In this document: positions 1 to 8,369 of the stretch, one piece after another
Numbering within the stretch: position 1 is the first letter of the stretch
Layout: the number at the start of each line of letters is the position of its first letter
The notes under the pieces: model-generated
The model's database searches: none
The model's input: the letters and a program-made list of their open reading frames with translations, nothing else
Told to the model about the DNA's origin: nothing
DNA from: Myxococcales bacterium
Lineage (GTDB): Bacteria > Myxococcota_A > Polyangia > Polyangiales > Polyangiaceae
DNA: 64,000 nucleotides
Direction: 5' to 3'
NCBI GenBank assembly: GCA_016706225.1
Contig: JADJKB010000022.1
Coordinates: forward strand, 1 to 64,000
Made by a program: the position numbers and the translations under genes

Positions 1-1
1 C

Positions 2-250
2 CGCTGCGTGCAGTGTGGCGGCGAGTTCGTTCCAGACCGGGGATTCGTGAGCGCCAGGTCACCGCGGCGCGCCGAGTGCCATGAGGCCGGCCGCGAAGCA
101 GTGCCGCGAGTGGCGCGCCAATAACAAGAGATGACGGCCGAGCACTACCAGGACGTGGTGGTCCCGTTCGCCGAGAGCAGCGGGACTACCAGCGGCGATG
201 GCGCTGCTGGAGCCGGCGCTTGCGCGAGATACGAGAGAAGATTGACGGTG
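2..250 (+). pseudogene. zinc-ribbon protein remnant, IS21-associated (partial, frameshifted)
   Basis: The frame opening at base 2 encodes a CVQC knuckle and a later C-H pair in an Arg-rich context, then stops at 122-124. A second frame continues with HYQDVVVPF and, after another shift, DYQRRWRW and RLREIREKI. Such a short zinc-ribbon protein with a DYxRRWR tail is, from memory of the family, often found before IS21-type transposase genes in Deltaproteobacteria-like genomes. The 5' end lies outside the window. At least two frameshifts make it non-functional as written. Its role is unknown; DNA binding is a guess from the ribbon. Confidence 0.5.
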
Positions 251-509
251 ATGGGCGGGGCCCTGCTGGGTGAGGCCCCGTGGCCTGGTCCCGCAGGCCG
301 AGCAGTTGCTCGATCGGGCCGTTGGCAGCGCCAAACTCGGCGTTCTCGCGGGGGAAAAGCTCCGCGCGGTGGCGGCGGTGCGCCCACCATCACGGCGTTC
401 GCAGAGCTCGAGGCGAGCATGACGGAGCTTCCGGGGAGCTGGGTCTGTGACGGCGGCGGCGAGGATACGAGAGGAGACGGACCACGGCTGAGGATTCGCG
501 ACCGTCGCG

Positions 510-1395
510 GTGGCCATGGACCTCGAGCTCCACCAGCTGGACCGCCTGTACGAGGCGCTGCGGACGACGAGCCGCGAGCGCGACAGCCGGGTTGTGGCGT
601 CCCTGGCTCGCGACGGCCAGCAGCTGCCGGTAGTCGTGATCGCGGCGACAGGACGCCGCCGCCTTGATCCCGGTCGACGGCTACAAGCGGGTCCGAGGGC
701 TCCACAAGCTCGGCCAGGATCCGGTCCGCGCCACCCGCTGGGACCTGCCCGAGCCGGAGGGCGCTGCTGCTCGGCGGCTGATGCGCGCGGCCGAGGGGGA
801 GCGCGCGCTCGAGCAGGTGCTGTCGCTGGTGCGCGAGCTCCAGGAGCGAGCGACACGCTCGAAGATCTGGCCCGCCGCTTGCGGTCGCAGCCCGAGCTGG
901 GTGGAGTCGCCGGCTCGGCCTGGCCGCGACGCTGGCCGAAGCAATCCAGCAGCTGGTGCGCGACGGAAAGCTGTCCCCGGCACGCCGCCATGAAACACCT
1001 GTTGCCTTTGGCGCGCGCCCAACCGCGCGGGCGCCATCGCCCTGGCTCCAGGCCCTCGCCCCGCTCCGCCCGAGCACGCGGCAGACGGCGCTCTTGTGCG
1101 CTGCGTTTGCACGCGGCAGCGAGACGAGCCGCGAGCAGTTGCTGCTGCACCGGAGCTGCTGCGTGCCAGCGGAGCGAGCCACGCGGCGGCAAGCCCGACG
1201 ACCCGGCGCAGAGCTCCGAGCGAGACGTCGGCGCTGTGGGAGGCATCGCCCGGCGCGCGTTGACTCGAGTCCGGGGTGGTCGTTCAGCAGCTGTTGCCGC
1301 CGGAGCAGGCGCGCTTGCGGCGGACTGCTGCTGGCGCGCGGCGACGTCGAGCGCTTGTCAGCACCATCGAGAAGGAGGTTCCCGATGTTGGTGAG
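510..1395 (+). pseudogene. ParB-like (ParB/RepB/Spo0J) protein, frameshifted
   Basis: Pieces in all three forward frames join into one ParB-type protein. LHQLDRLYEALRTTSRERD and a hydrophobic strand lie near 516-640, VDGYKRVRGLHKLGQDPVRA (the ParB box region) lies near 672-730, and LEDLARRL followed by SPSWV (the ParB helix-turn-helix) lies near 860-905. DGKLS and a helical region LQALAPLRPSTRQTALLCAAF lie near 960-1110. It sits between the zinc-ribbon remnant and the IstA remnant in the same direction, which suggests an accessory gene of the IS21 element. There are four or more indels, and the fragments between them keep good ParB similarity. Confidence 0.6.
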
Positions 1396-2768
1396 ACGAC
1401 TCGATCCCACCATCCTCACCTCCTGCAACAAGCGGGTCGCGGCAGAAAACGTCATCGCTGCATGCTCGGTATCTCACGTAACGCGGTTCGGCGGGTCATC
1501 GCATCGGGAGCACCGATGTCCGACCCTCGACCGCGGCGAGAAAGCCGAGCCGTACCGACGAGCTCGTCCAGCTGGTCCACGAGTGCAGGGCAACCTCGTG
1601 CGCGTCTACGAGGAGCTTGCGGCCAGGGCGCACAGCCCTCGTACCCGACCTGACCGCGTACTGTCGCCGTCACGGCATCGGGCGTCAGCCAAAGAAGCCT
1701 GCGTGGCGCCGACCATCAGCCAGGCAAGGAGATGCAGCACGACACGTCTCCCCACTCGCTGACATCGGCGGGCTTGAGAGGGCCGTTGCAGATCACGGGC
1801 TCGCGCTCGCCTACTCGCGGCTGGCCTACGTCCAGCTGTACCCGCAGTTCACGCGGTTCGAGTGCAAGGTCTTCCTCGACGACTCGTTCGACGTGGGCGG
1901 CACCTGCCCCATCTGCATGGTCGACAACAGCAGCGTCATCGTGTGCGCGGCACCGGCGAAGACATTCCCGTGCCCGAGATGGCATCCTTCGGTGAAGCGC
2001 GCGGCTTCGGAGTTCCGCGCCCACGAGAAGGGCGACGCCAACCGCTCCGCCGTGGTCGAGGGCCTGTTCGACTTCGTGCAGAACAACTTCCTCGTTGGGC
2101 GCAAGTCCACGACTTCGACCACGCCAACCGCGAAGCCGTCATCCCTGCGACAAGATCAACGCCGCCTTCAGCCGCAAGTCCACGCCGCTCGCCGCGATCT
2201 CTTCGCGGCCGAGAGCCACCTGCTCGTCCGTTGCCCGCCTGGCGCTCACCCGTCTATCGCATCCACACCCGCCTCGTCGACCTCGAGAGCTACGTCAACG
2301 TCCACACGTTTTCGCTACGCGAAGTGCCCGCTCGCAGCATCGGTCACCAGCTCGGGTGCGCGAGACCAAGACCGAGATCCAGCTGTTCGATGGGCCGCGC
2401 GTGGTTGCCACCATCCGCGCGGGTGGATGGCCCGAAGCGAGTGCGGCTCCCCGAGCCGGAGCGCGCCGAGCACAGGCAGCGCCGCGACGGGCAGCTCGTC
2501 GCCGAGGAGCGCCAGCCCGCACGCCGAGCTCCCCGAGCTTCGCCTGGATCACCGAGCTGCACCGGCGCGCACCTCGAGGACGGGGCGTTGCCCGCCTGCG
2601 CCAGCTTCGCCGCCTGTTGCGCGACTATCCGCAGCCACCGCTCATCGACGCTCCGCGACGCAGCTCGCTACGGCCTCCTACGACCTCGAGCGCATCGAGA
2701 CCATGATCCTGGCAACATCCGCCACGACTCTTCCCGCGTCGCGACCCCGACGACGAGCAGGGTGACCA
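1384..2768 (+). pseudogene. istA: IS21-family transposase IstA, frameshifted
   Basis: Recognised in pieces: an N-terminal helix-turn-helix LGISRNAVRRVI (about 1463-1498) in one frame, then RVYEELAA and TAYCRRHGIGRQP. The DDE-core strand SRLAYVQLYPQFTRFECKVF and ICMVDNSSVIVC (about 1806-1950) are in another frame. HEKGDANRSAVVEGLFDFVQ (about 2023-2080) and a C-terminal Arg-rich part that switches frame repeatedly to 2768 follow. IstA catalyses the DNA breakage and joining of IS21 elements. At least eight frame changes are needed to read through. An istB remnant follows directly, as in IS21. Confidence 0.65.
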
Positions 2769-2769
2769 C

Positions 2770-3505
2770 ATGCGCGACGACGAGCTCCATCAGCTGCTCA
2801 AGACCCTGCACCCCAGCAAGGTCCGCCAGATCATCGAAGAGGAGCTTCAGCACGCCGAGAAAAGCAGCTCACCTACGGCGAGTTCCTGCTCCGTTTGCTG
2901 CGCGCCGAGTGGCACAACAAGCAAGAGTCCGGCCCCTCAACTGGCGCATCAAGCGCGCCGCCATGCCTGGAGGTGGACCATCGAGTCGTTCCCCTTCAAG
3001 CGCCAGCCGATCTCCGCTCGCCAGATCCGCGGCTTCGCCAGCCTCGACTTCGTTGCCCGCGCCGAGAATCTGGTCTTCATCGGTGGCACCGGCGTGGGCA
3101 AGACAGGACTCGCTCGGCCTGCTCCTGAAGGCCCTCCAGAACGGCTACCGCTGGCTCTTCCTCAAAGCGCAGGACTTGTTCGACGAGATGTACGCCTCGC
3201 TCGCTGACCGCTCGTGCCAGCCAAACTGCTCAACCGCTCGCCCGCGTGGATCTTGCTCGTCATCGACGAGATGGGATACCTGAACCTTCGGCCCGAGCAG
3301 ACCAACGTCTTCTCTCCGTCTGATGGAGGAGCGCCTACAAAGCGGAGGCCACGATCATCACCACCAACCTCGGCTACGAAGAGTGGCAGAACTTCCTCGG
3401 CAACAAGGCCCTCTGCGACGCTCTGCTCAGCCGCATCCCCACCAGTGCCACACCGTCTCCATCGGGACGGCCCGTCCTTCCCGCGCGATCCTCCGGCTAA
3501 CGGCG
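2770..3505 (+). pseudogene. istB: IS21-family helper ATPase IstB, frameshifted
   Basis: It starts ELHQLLKTLHPSKVRQIIEEE, the IstB N-terminal helix, then changes frame for the YGEFLLRLLRAEW region. A Walker A motif GGTGVGKT is encoded at 3082-3105, preceded by LDFVARAENLVFI. LLLKALQNGYRWLFLKAQDLFDEMY follows in another frame, then the Walker B-like VIDEMGYLNL (about 3259-3290). ITTNLGYEEWQNFLGNKALCDALLSRI and HQCHTVSI follow. IstB is the AAA+ ATPase that activates IstA and guides target choice. Length after repair would be about 245 residues, the usual size. Five or more indels are present. Confidence 0.7.
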
Positions 3506-3599
3506 ACCTGGGCTCCCGCTTCGGAAGCCGCAGCGCCCCTACCGGGGCCTGCGGCTCTTCGCACCAACGCCGAAAATCGGTTGCACCACGATTTACCTG

Positions 3600-3902
3600 A
3601 TCCAGAAGCCGGGTCGATTCTCCCGAGCAGAGGTGGGTCATGCTTGGCGAGCGCCGGAAGCGACCTGCTGGTGATCGACGACTTCGCCTGCCTCGAGATG
3701 GACCCGGCGCAGGCCGAGTCGCCTTCCAGGTCATCAGCGAGCGCTACGACTACCGCGGCTCGACCCGCATCACGACCAACGCCCCTTCAAAGAGTGGCCA
3801 AAGGTCTTCCCGGACGCCCTCAACGCCCAGGTCATCGCCGAGCGCCTCACCGAGCGCGCCGAGCACTCCGTCCACGGAAAGGGCTACCGCACGAAGCGCT
3901 GA
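3600..3902 (+). pseudogene. istB: second IstB-like ATPase, C-terminal fragment, frameshifted
   Basis: This is a separate IstB relative. LLVIDDFACLEMDPAQAES (Walker B, near 3663-3720), FQVISERYDYRGSTRITTNAP (near 3727-3786) and FKEWPKVFPDALNAQVIAERL up to GKGYRTK and a stop at 3900-3902 lie in three successive frames. The wording differs from the upstream IstB (VIDDF against VIDEM, NAPFKEW against NLGYEEW), so it belongs to another IS21 subgroup and is not a duplication. The Walker A half is not visible. Bases 3903-4144 after it hold nothing I recognise. Confidence 0.6.
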
Positions 3903-4144
3903 CCCTCGCGCCCAACCCCGACCGAGAGGGGACGACAGCTCGGTCAGCGAAGAGCTCGGGCGACGATCACCCGCGTCAGCCCAAGCCCCTGCAGGCGAGG
4001 TCCGCCCTCACGCCAAGGTGGTGCCGTCCCGGGCACCGGTGACATCGGGGGGAGGGGCCCCGGTCTCGTCGCTGGTGACACTAGCATCCTCCTCGCGCCG
4101 GCGAGCGCGGGAAGTCGGGTTTACAGAGTCAGACTGGTCGCGCC

Positions 4145-4429
4145 ATGCTCAAGCCCGATGGCGAAGTCTCCGACGACACCGAAAGTTCTTTCGGCTGCGG
4201 CCACATACTCTTGCTTGAGATCGCGGTTTGGATAGTCGCGATCGTTGTCTGGTGCGTGGTCGGGCCGCTGCTCACACCGACCGTCGTGCTTGCTCTCGTG
4301 GCCATCGGGATCATCGCTCCGCTTGCCGCAGCTGCGGTCATGGTCATTCGCGGCAGACGACGCCGGCGAAGGCAGCGGGCCGCCGACCAACCACGAATTC
4401 CACGGTCGCACCGCGATTCCCAGCGGTAG
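4145..4429 (+). CDS. small membrane protein, integron-cassette-like
   Basis: 94 residues. Residues about 22-70 form two adjacent hydrophobic segments (LLLEIAVWIVAIVVW and VVLALVAIGIIAPLAAAAVM) followed by an RGRRRRRRQR cluster, so the protein should sit in the inner membrane with a positive cytoplasmic tail. I do not recognise the family. The gene ends 45 bases before the first attC-like repeat (4474-4638) and points toward it, as a cassette gene would. The ATG start has no strong ribosome binding site, so the call rests on composition and placement. Confidence 0.5.
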   Translation: MLKPDGEVSDDTESSFGCGHILLLEIAVWIVAIVVWCVVGPLLTPTVVLALVAIGIIAPLAAAAVMVIRGRRRRRRQRAADQPRIPRSHRDSQR

Positions 4430-4473
4430 CGCCGCACCCTTCAGCGCCGCGAATCACCGTGATTCCGCGCCCT

Positions 4474-4638
4474 GCATAACTCACGTTGCACCCGCCGAAC
4501 GCCGGCCCTGCCGACTTCACCGTCCGTTCCGCTTCCGCGGGCGACCACTCTGATGCGGCACTCGCCCGCGTCTGTGGCGCCTTGCCGTCTGACGACTTGA
4601 CGCTCGGCGTTCGCGGGTGAATGCGTGTGCCGTTAGGC
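4474..4638 (+). repeat. attC-like integron recombination site 1
   Basis: 165-bp imperfect palindrome. The left end is GCATAAC (R''-like, 4474-4480). The right end is GTTAGGC (4632-4638), an exact match to the GTTRRRY core. Inner arms CACCCGCCGAACGCCG (4489-4504) and CGGCGTTCGCGGGTG (4605-4619) pair with one unpaired base, like the extrahelical base of attC. A second arm pair, CGCGGGCGA and TCGCCCGCG, forms the middle of the hairpin. It lies just 3' of a small ORF. Confidence 0.75.
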
Positions 4639-4696
4639 GGACTTTCGCCATTCACTGGACTCTCATGGCGCAACGAGCGCCCGTGGTACCGTACTC

Positions 4697-5035
4697 ATGA
4701 TGAAGCTGCTCTTTGGCGCGATGCTCGCTCTAATCCTCGTCTCCGCGTGTAAGAAGGAATCTGGTGACCCCGCCGGCAGCAAGGCCGGCACGCCACCCGT
4801 ATGCGTCGACGGCCAGGGTTCCGCGTGCGCTGGAAAAGGCATGAAATGGACAGGAGCCAAGTGTTGTGTTGATACGCCCACAACGTGCGTCGCTGGTCAT
4901 GGCTCGGCTTGCGCTGGGCCGTCGGCGCACTGGACCGGGTCCCTCTGCTGCGTTGACGGTGCGGTCACATGCGCTCCAGGATCGGGCTCCGCCTGCACGG
5001 GCGTCTGGACGGGCGCATTATGCTGCGTCAAGTAA
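4697..5035 (+). CDS. Cys-rich lipoprotein with three internal repeats
   Basis: 112 residues. A signal sequence MMKLLFGAMLALILVSAC ends in a lipobox with Cys18, so the protein should be a lipoprotein exported across the inner membrane. The mature part is three copies of a unit of 20-26 residues, roughly CVxGxGSACxG...WTGxxCCV, separated by short linkers, each with four Cys. The even Cys count and the CC pair suggest disulfide-bonded mini-domains. No family is recognised. The gene lies between two attC-like sites (4474-4638 and 5063-5226), fitting an integron cassette. The ATG is the first codon that gives a complete signal sequence. Confidence 0.75.
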   Translation: MMKLLFGAMLALILVSACKKESGDPAGSKAGTPPVCVDGQGSACAGKGMKWTGAKCCVDTPTTCVAGHGSACAGPSAHWTGSLCCVDGAVTCAPGSGSACTGVWTGALCCVK

Positions 5036-5062
5036 CCGCATCGCTGACGGCGACATGACGCC

Positions 5063-5226
5063 GCCTAACTCGCTGCTGCTCCCGACGAGCGCGGCCTTGC
5101 CGTCTTCAGCGTCCGTTCCGCGACGGCCGGCGACACACTGTCTGCGGCACACGCCGGCCTCGGATTACGCCTCGACGACTGCTGGGATGTTCTTCGCGCT
5201 CGCGGGAGAGCGCGAATCCGTTATGC
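5063..5226 (+). repeat. attC-like integron recombination site 2
   Basis: 164-bp palindrome with ends GCCTAAC (5063-5069, exact RYYYAAC) and GTTATGC (5220-5226, one mismatch to GTTRRRY). The arms CTCCCGACGAGCGC and GCGCTCGCGGGAG pair with one unpaired base at the same place as in site 1, although the arm sequence differs. The central part (GTCCGTTCCGC, GCGGCAC) matches site 1. Changed arms with kept pairing are what structure-recognised attC sites show. Confidence 0.75.
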
Positions 5227-5343
5227 AGCTTGGCCCAACCTCGTGACGCTGCACATTCCGGTGAAGCGTCGCCTGGGCGCGGGGTGATAGGATCATCGTA
5301 CCGTAGGGGTTGTTGTCATGACGGTGCGTCTGGTGAGTTCTTA

Positions 5344-6081
5344 ATGTCGTGGCCGAAGCGACTCTTCCCGGGCGCCGTCTTCGCGTTGACCGTCGCGGCC
5401 TGCTCCGGTCGCACGGAGCTCGATGGTGAGGGAGGAGACCCTCCGGCGCTGTTTGTTCGTCAGGTCCTGGCGCTGGGGCCCGGGGAATGCCTCGCCAAGC
5501 CCAACCCAGTCTCCACTTTCATGCTGAAAGGCGCGCTCGATCTCGACCTGAGAAATCGCTACGACGCGGCCATATTGGTCGCCAACACACTTCCCGCTGA
5601 TTTCGACGCAATCACACTGGACCGCGCAAGTGTCGTCATCCGCTCCCCCGACGGCAAGGTCGGCTCGACGAAACAGGTTCTGACCGGTGGCTTCGTCGAG
5701 CCACGCACCGCTGAGTCGTACGGCTGGGGCGTAGCGTCCGTCCAGCTCTTGGACGCCGCCGATATCGCCACTCTCGTTCCCCAATCGGCCATCCAGGATG
5801 GCGGAACCTTCACACTGAGCGCTGAGGTTCGCGTGGAGGGCGCGGCGCTTAACGGCAAGCGATATGTGTCCGCGCCCTTTCAGTACCCGATTGAGGTGTG
5901 CAGCGGCTGCCTGGTCTCGTACCCGACCGAAGCCGATGAGCCCGCTGAGCCCGGCTATCAGTGCTCCGCGTGGCTCAGCTCCGAACTCGACGAACCTCCA
6001 CCTTGCCAGCTCGGGCAGGATTACTGGGTCGACTGCCGGTTCTGCGTTGCCACGGTTCCAACGTGCTCGGCACCGCAATAG
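5344..6081 (+). CDS. hypothetical lipoprotein (cassette gene)
   Basis: 245 residues. MSWPKRLFPGAVFALTVAAC is a lipoprotein signal with Cys20. The body is a predicted beta-rich domain of about 170 residues without recognised motifs. The last 55 residues contain nine Cys (CSGC, CSAW, CQLG, DCRFC and CSAP among them), likely disulfide-bonded outside the cytoplasm. The ATG at 5344 is chosen because it opens the signal sequence; upstream in-frame starts would add unrelated residues. Attachment to the cell envelope is inferred from the lipobox only. It is followed after 39 bases by attC-like site 3. Confidence 0.75.
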   Translation: MSWPKRLFPGAVFALTVAACSGRTELDGEGGDPPALFVRQVLALGPGECLAKPNPVSTFMLKGALDLDLRNRYDAAILVANTLPADFDAITLDRASVVIRSPDGKVGSTKQVLTGGFVEPRTAESYGWGVASVQLLDAADIATLVPQSAIQDGGTFTLSAEVRVEGAALNGKRYVSAPFQYPIEVCSGCLVSYPTEADEPAEPGYQCSAWLSSELDEPPPCQLGQDYWVDCRFCVATVPTCSAPQ

Positions 6082-6120
6082 CCCGGGTTGCCGCGAGTTG
6101 GGACCGCGCGGTCTGCTACT

Positions 6121-6285
6121 GCATTACTCACGTTGCACCCGCCGAACGCCGGCCCTGCCGACTTCACCGTCCGTTCCGCTTCCGCGGGCGACCAAACTGA
6201 TGCGGCACTCGCCCGCGTCTGTTGCGCCTTGCTGACTGACGACTTGACGCTCGGCGTTCGCGGGTGAACGTGTGTCTCGTTCGCT
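6121..6285 (+). repeat. attC-like integron recombination site 3
   Basis: 165 bp, nearly identical to site 1 through the arms and centre. The left end is GCATTAC (6121-6127). The right end reads GTTCGCT (6279-6285) followed by AGGCGGAC, as if four bases were inserted into GTTAGGCGGAC. The core is therefore degenerate and the site may no longer recombine. Confidence 0.65.
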
Positions 6286-6324
6286 AGGCGGACTAGCCAC
6301 CTGAAACTTGTCAACGGGGACGAT

Positions 6325-6957
6325 GTGCTCAGTCGAACCACCACGCGTCTTGGCTGTGCCGGTGTGACGGCGTGCGTGGTGCTCGCATCGAACCACGTCC
6401 GAGCAGAGGAGCCGACACCAGCGAATCCGTACTCAACCGAAGCTCGGTCATCGCCTCAACTCGGCGTTGGCGGCGGGTGGGCCGTCCCCGGATGCGATTG
6501 CGACCTTTCGAGCAGTGCGGTTGTGCGCCTGTTCGCGCTCTGGCGCGCCGGGAACTCCCGGCTTGGATTCGTCGCGGATCACGCAGAGTTTCCCTGGCGG
6601 CTACCTCGCACCTCGCATCACACGTTTGTCGGCGGTCTCGCGCGTGTTTACTCCGAGTTCGGTCCCTGGGACGTGCACGCTGGGCTTGCTGCCGGCCCTG
6701 CGTACTCTCCCGCCGGCGACGGGTGCTCGGCGGCACCGGTGGTCTTCGCTGCCCAGCCCGGCGTCGGCGTCGACTTGTGGATCGACCCCCGATGGGCGAT
6801 CGGAATCACGGGCGCGTATGTGATTCCCATTGCCGGCTCCTTTCGAACTTGTGACGCGGGCGGCCCCGCGAAAGCCGACGAAGCACAGCAGGTTCTGGGC
6901 GTCGGGAGCGTCGCACTCGAAATTAGCTGGGGAGCGGGCCCAGCTCACCGGCCGTGA
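6325..6957 (+). CDS. exported protein, possible outer-membrane barrel (cassette gene)
   Basis: 210 residues from a GTG start, preceded by GGGGA seven bases upstream. Residues 1-27 look like a signal peptide ending HVRA before EEPT. The rest alternates Gly/aromatic strands (LGVGGGWAVPG, LFALWRAGNSRLGFVAD, GVGVDLWIDPRWAIGITGAYV) typical of small beta-barrels, with a CDCD motif early and two further Cys. The last residues, ALEISWG, resemble a closing strand. No named family is recognised. It begins 39 bases after attC-like site 3. It could equally be a periplasmic beta protein. Confidence 0.65.
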   Translation: MLSRTTTRLGCAGVTACVVLASNHVRAEEPTPANPYSTEARSSPQLGVGGGWAVPGCDCDLSSSAVVRLFALWRAGNSRLGFVADHAEFPWRLPRTSHHTFVGGLARVYSEFGPWDVHAGLAAGPAYSPAGDGCSAAPVVFAAQPGVGVDLWIDPRWAIGITGAYVIPIAGSFRTCDAGGPAKADEAQQVLGVGSVALEISWGAGPAHRP

Positions 6958-7103
6958 TTGGCGCCACCTGGGTCACACTGCGCACGTCGAACGCCGGTCC
7001 CCTCGGCGCGGTACGTCGACCCCGTGCCCCAGCAACCGCCGGCGCATCGATCTCTGGCGGCGAGGCGTCGCCGCAAGGCCGACACGTGGTATCCTTCAAC
7101 TCG

Positions 7104-7334
7104 ATGGATCTCCTCGGCAGGATTACCCACGACCCCGCGGTAATGGGCGGACGCCCGTGCATTCGTGGCTTGCGTGTGACCGTCGGCACGGTCGTCGGTC
7201 TGCTTGCTTCCGGCAAAACCGCCGAGCAGGTCCTTACCGCCTATCCCTATCTGGAGCGCGACGACATCCAGGCCGCGCTGTCGTACGCTGCGTGGCGAAC
7301 CGAAGAGGTTGATGTGCCGCTCAGCGACCGATGA
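7104..7334 (+). CDS. DUF433-family antitoxin
   Basis: 76 residues, a full-length DUF433 domain: ITHDPAVMGGRPCIRGLRVTV, then VVGLLASGKTAEQVLTAYPYL and DDIQAALSYAAW, a winged-helix-like fold used by small antitoxins. The ATG at 7104 matches the usual N-terminus of the family (MDLLGRI...); longer upstream frame is unrelated sequence. Its stop overlaps the start of the DUF5615 gene (ATGA), so the two are translationally coupled. The pair forms a predicted type II toxin-antitoxin module, a cargo often found in integron arrays for stability. Confidence 0.85.
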   Translation: MDLLGRITHDPAVMGGRPCIRGLRVTVGTVVGLLASGKTAEQVLTAYPYLERDDIQAALSYAAWRTEEVDVPLSDR

Positions 7335-7696
7335 AGCTGCTCGTCGACATGAACCTGTCACCTCTGTGGGTCGCGTTCCTGGCGGCCCACGGAGTGGACG
7401 CCGTGCACTGGAGCTCGGTCGGCGCCCCGAACGCGCCAGACGTCCAAATCATGACCCACGCGCGCGATCACGGTTTGGTCGTTTTCACGCATGATCTCGA
7501 CTTCGGTGTGCTGCTGGCACTCACCCGGAGCGCGGGCCCGAGCGTTCTTCAGGTCCGCACGCAGGCCGTAATGCCAGAAGATATCGGGGACCTTGTCCTC
7601 CGTGTCCTGAGCACGTTCACCGGCGCACTCTCGAAGGGCGCACTCGTGACCGTGGATCACGCCGCGGCTCGCGTTCGAGTACTGCCCCTCCGCTAG
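7331..7696 (+). CDS. DUF5615-family PIN-like toxin
   Basis: 121 residues. KLLVDMNLSPLWVAFLAAHG gives the PIN-like first acidic position (D6), and FTHDLDFGVLL holds the second acidic cluster. Both are hallmarks of the DUF5615 group, predicted RNases paired with DUF433 antitoxins. It overlaps the antitoxin by four bases. Attachment of this pair to attC-like site 4, 18 bases downstream, supports a mobile cassette. Activity on RNA is inferred from the PIN fold, not shown. Confidence 0.85.
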   Translation: MKLLVDMNLSPLWVAFLAAHGVDAVHWSSVGAPNAPDVQIMTHARDHGLVVFTHDLDFGVLLALTRSAGPSVLQVRTQAVMPEDIGDLVLRVLSTFTGALSKGALVTVDHAAARVRVLPLR

Positions 7697-7713
7697 GACA
7701 GGCACGCTGTGCC

Positions 7714-7875
7714 GCCTATCACGTTGCACCCGCCGAACGCCGGTCTTGCAGACTTCAGCGTCCGTTCCGCTGCCGCGGGCGAACATTCTGATGCGGCACT
7801 CGCCCGCGTCTGACGCGCCGCGCGGACTGACGACTTGACGCTCGGCGTTCGCGGGTGAACGCCGTTCCGTTAGAC
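7714..7875 (+). repeat. attC-like integron recombination site 4
   Basis: 162 bp. Left end GCCTATC (7714-7720); right end GTTAGAC (7869-7875, exact GTTRRRY). Arms CACCCGCCGAACGCCGG and GGCGTTCGCGGGTG keep the unpaired base seen in site 1. The central segment differs slightly (CTGCCGCGGGCGAAC). Confidence 0.75.
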
Positions 7876-7927
7876 CGACCGAGCAGCGCACCGGTGCGTG
7901 GCGGGCAGGCGCCAGGAATTGCCGAAC

Positions 7928-7945
7928 GGTATCACCTGTGATACC
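7928..7945. promoter_or_regulatory. perfect 18-bp inverted repeat, putative toxin-antitoxin operator
   Basis: GGTATCAC-CT-GTGATACC, arms of eight bases, ends eight bases before the GTG start of the PIN toxin gene. Type II modules are usually autoregulated through such palindromes bound by the antitoxin; here the ribbon-helix-helix-like antitoxin is the second gene. The site lies inside the cassette leader, so the module probably brings its own promoter. Confidence 0.6.
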
Positions 7946-7953
7946 ATGCCGGA

Positions 7954-8367
7954 GTGCTGGTCGTTCTCGACACGTCTGTCCTGGTCGCAGCGTGGAGGTC
8001 GCGACTTGGGGCCTCCTTCGAGCTGGTTCGGTTGCTTCGTGCCGGTCGGTTCGAGATAGCGGTCTCCGTCCCGCTCGTGGTGGAGTACGAATCCGCGCTC
8101 CTGCGACACATGTCACCCGGTCAGCGTCCGAGCCACGTCACCGCGTTCATCGACTACCTCTGTTTGGTCGCCCACAAGCAGGACGTGTTCTTCCTGTGGC
8201 GACCGCTGCTCAACGACCCGAACGACGATATGGTCGTGGAACTGGCGATGGCCAGTCGTGCCGGCGCGATCATTACCCACAACGTGCGCGACTTCGTCCC
8301 GGCCGCGGGACTGGGAGTCCGCGCGCTTGCACCGGCTCAGTTTCTCCTTCACCTTCAAGGACGGTAG
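7954..8367 (+). CDS. PIN-domain toxin (putative toxin component, PIN family)
   Basis: 137 residues from GTG. VLDTSVLVAAWRS carries the first PIN Asp, VVEYESALLR the Glu, NDPNDDMVVELAM the middle acids and ITHNVRDF the last Asp, so all metal-binding positions of a PIN RNase are present. The order is toxin first, antitoxin second, with a two-base gap. The GTG is chosen because it places VLDTS at the N-terminus as in the family. A perfect palindrome lies just upstream. Predicted product: Mg-dependent RNase neutralised by the following protein. Confidence 0.85.
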   Translation: MLVVLDTSVLVAAWRSRLGASFELVRLLRAGRFEIAVSVPLVVEYESALLRHMSPGQRPSHVTAFIDYLCLVAHKQDVFFLWRPLLNDPNDDMVVELAMASRAGAIITHNVRDFVPAAGLGVRALAPAQFLLHLQGR

Positions 8368-8369
8368 CG

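Noticed and set aside
59..1455. Long reverse frames across the first 1.4 kb
   Set aside because: They oppose ParB-like and IstA fragments and are Arg/Ala/Ser-rich without motifs.
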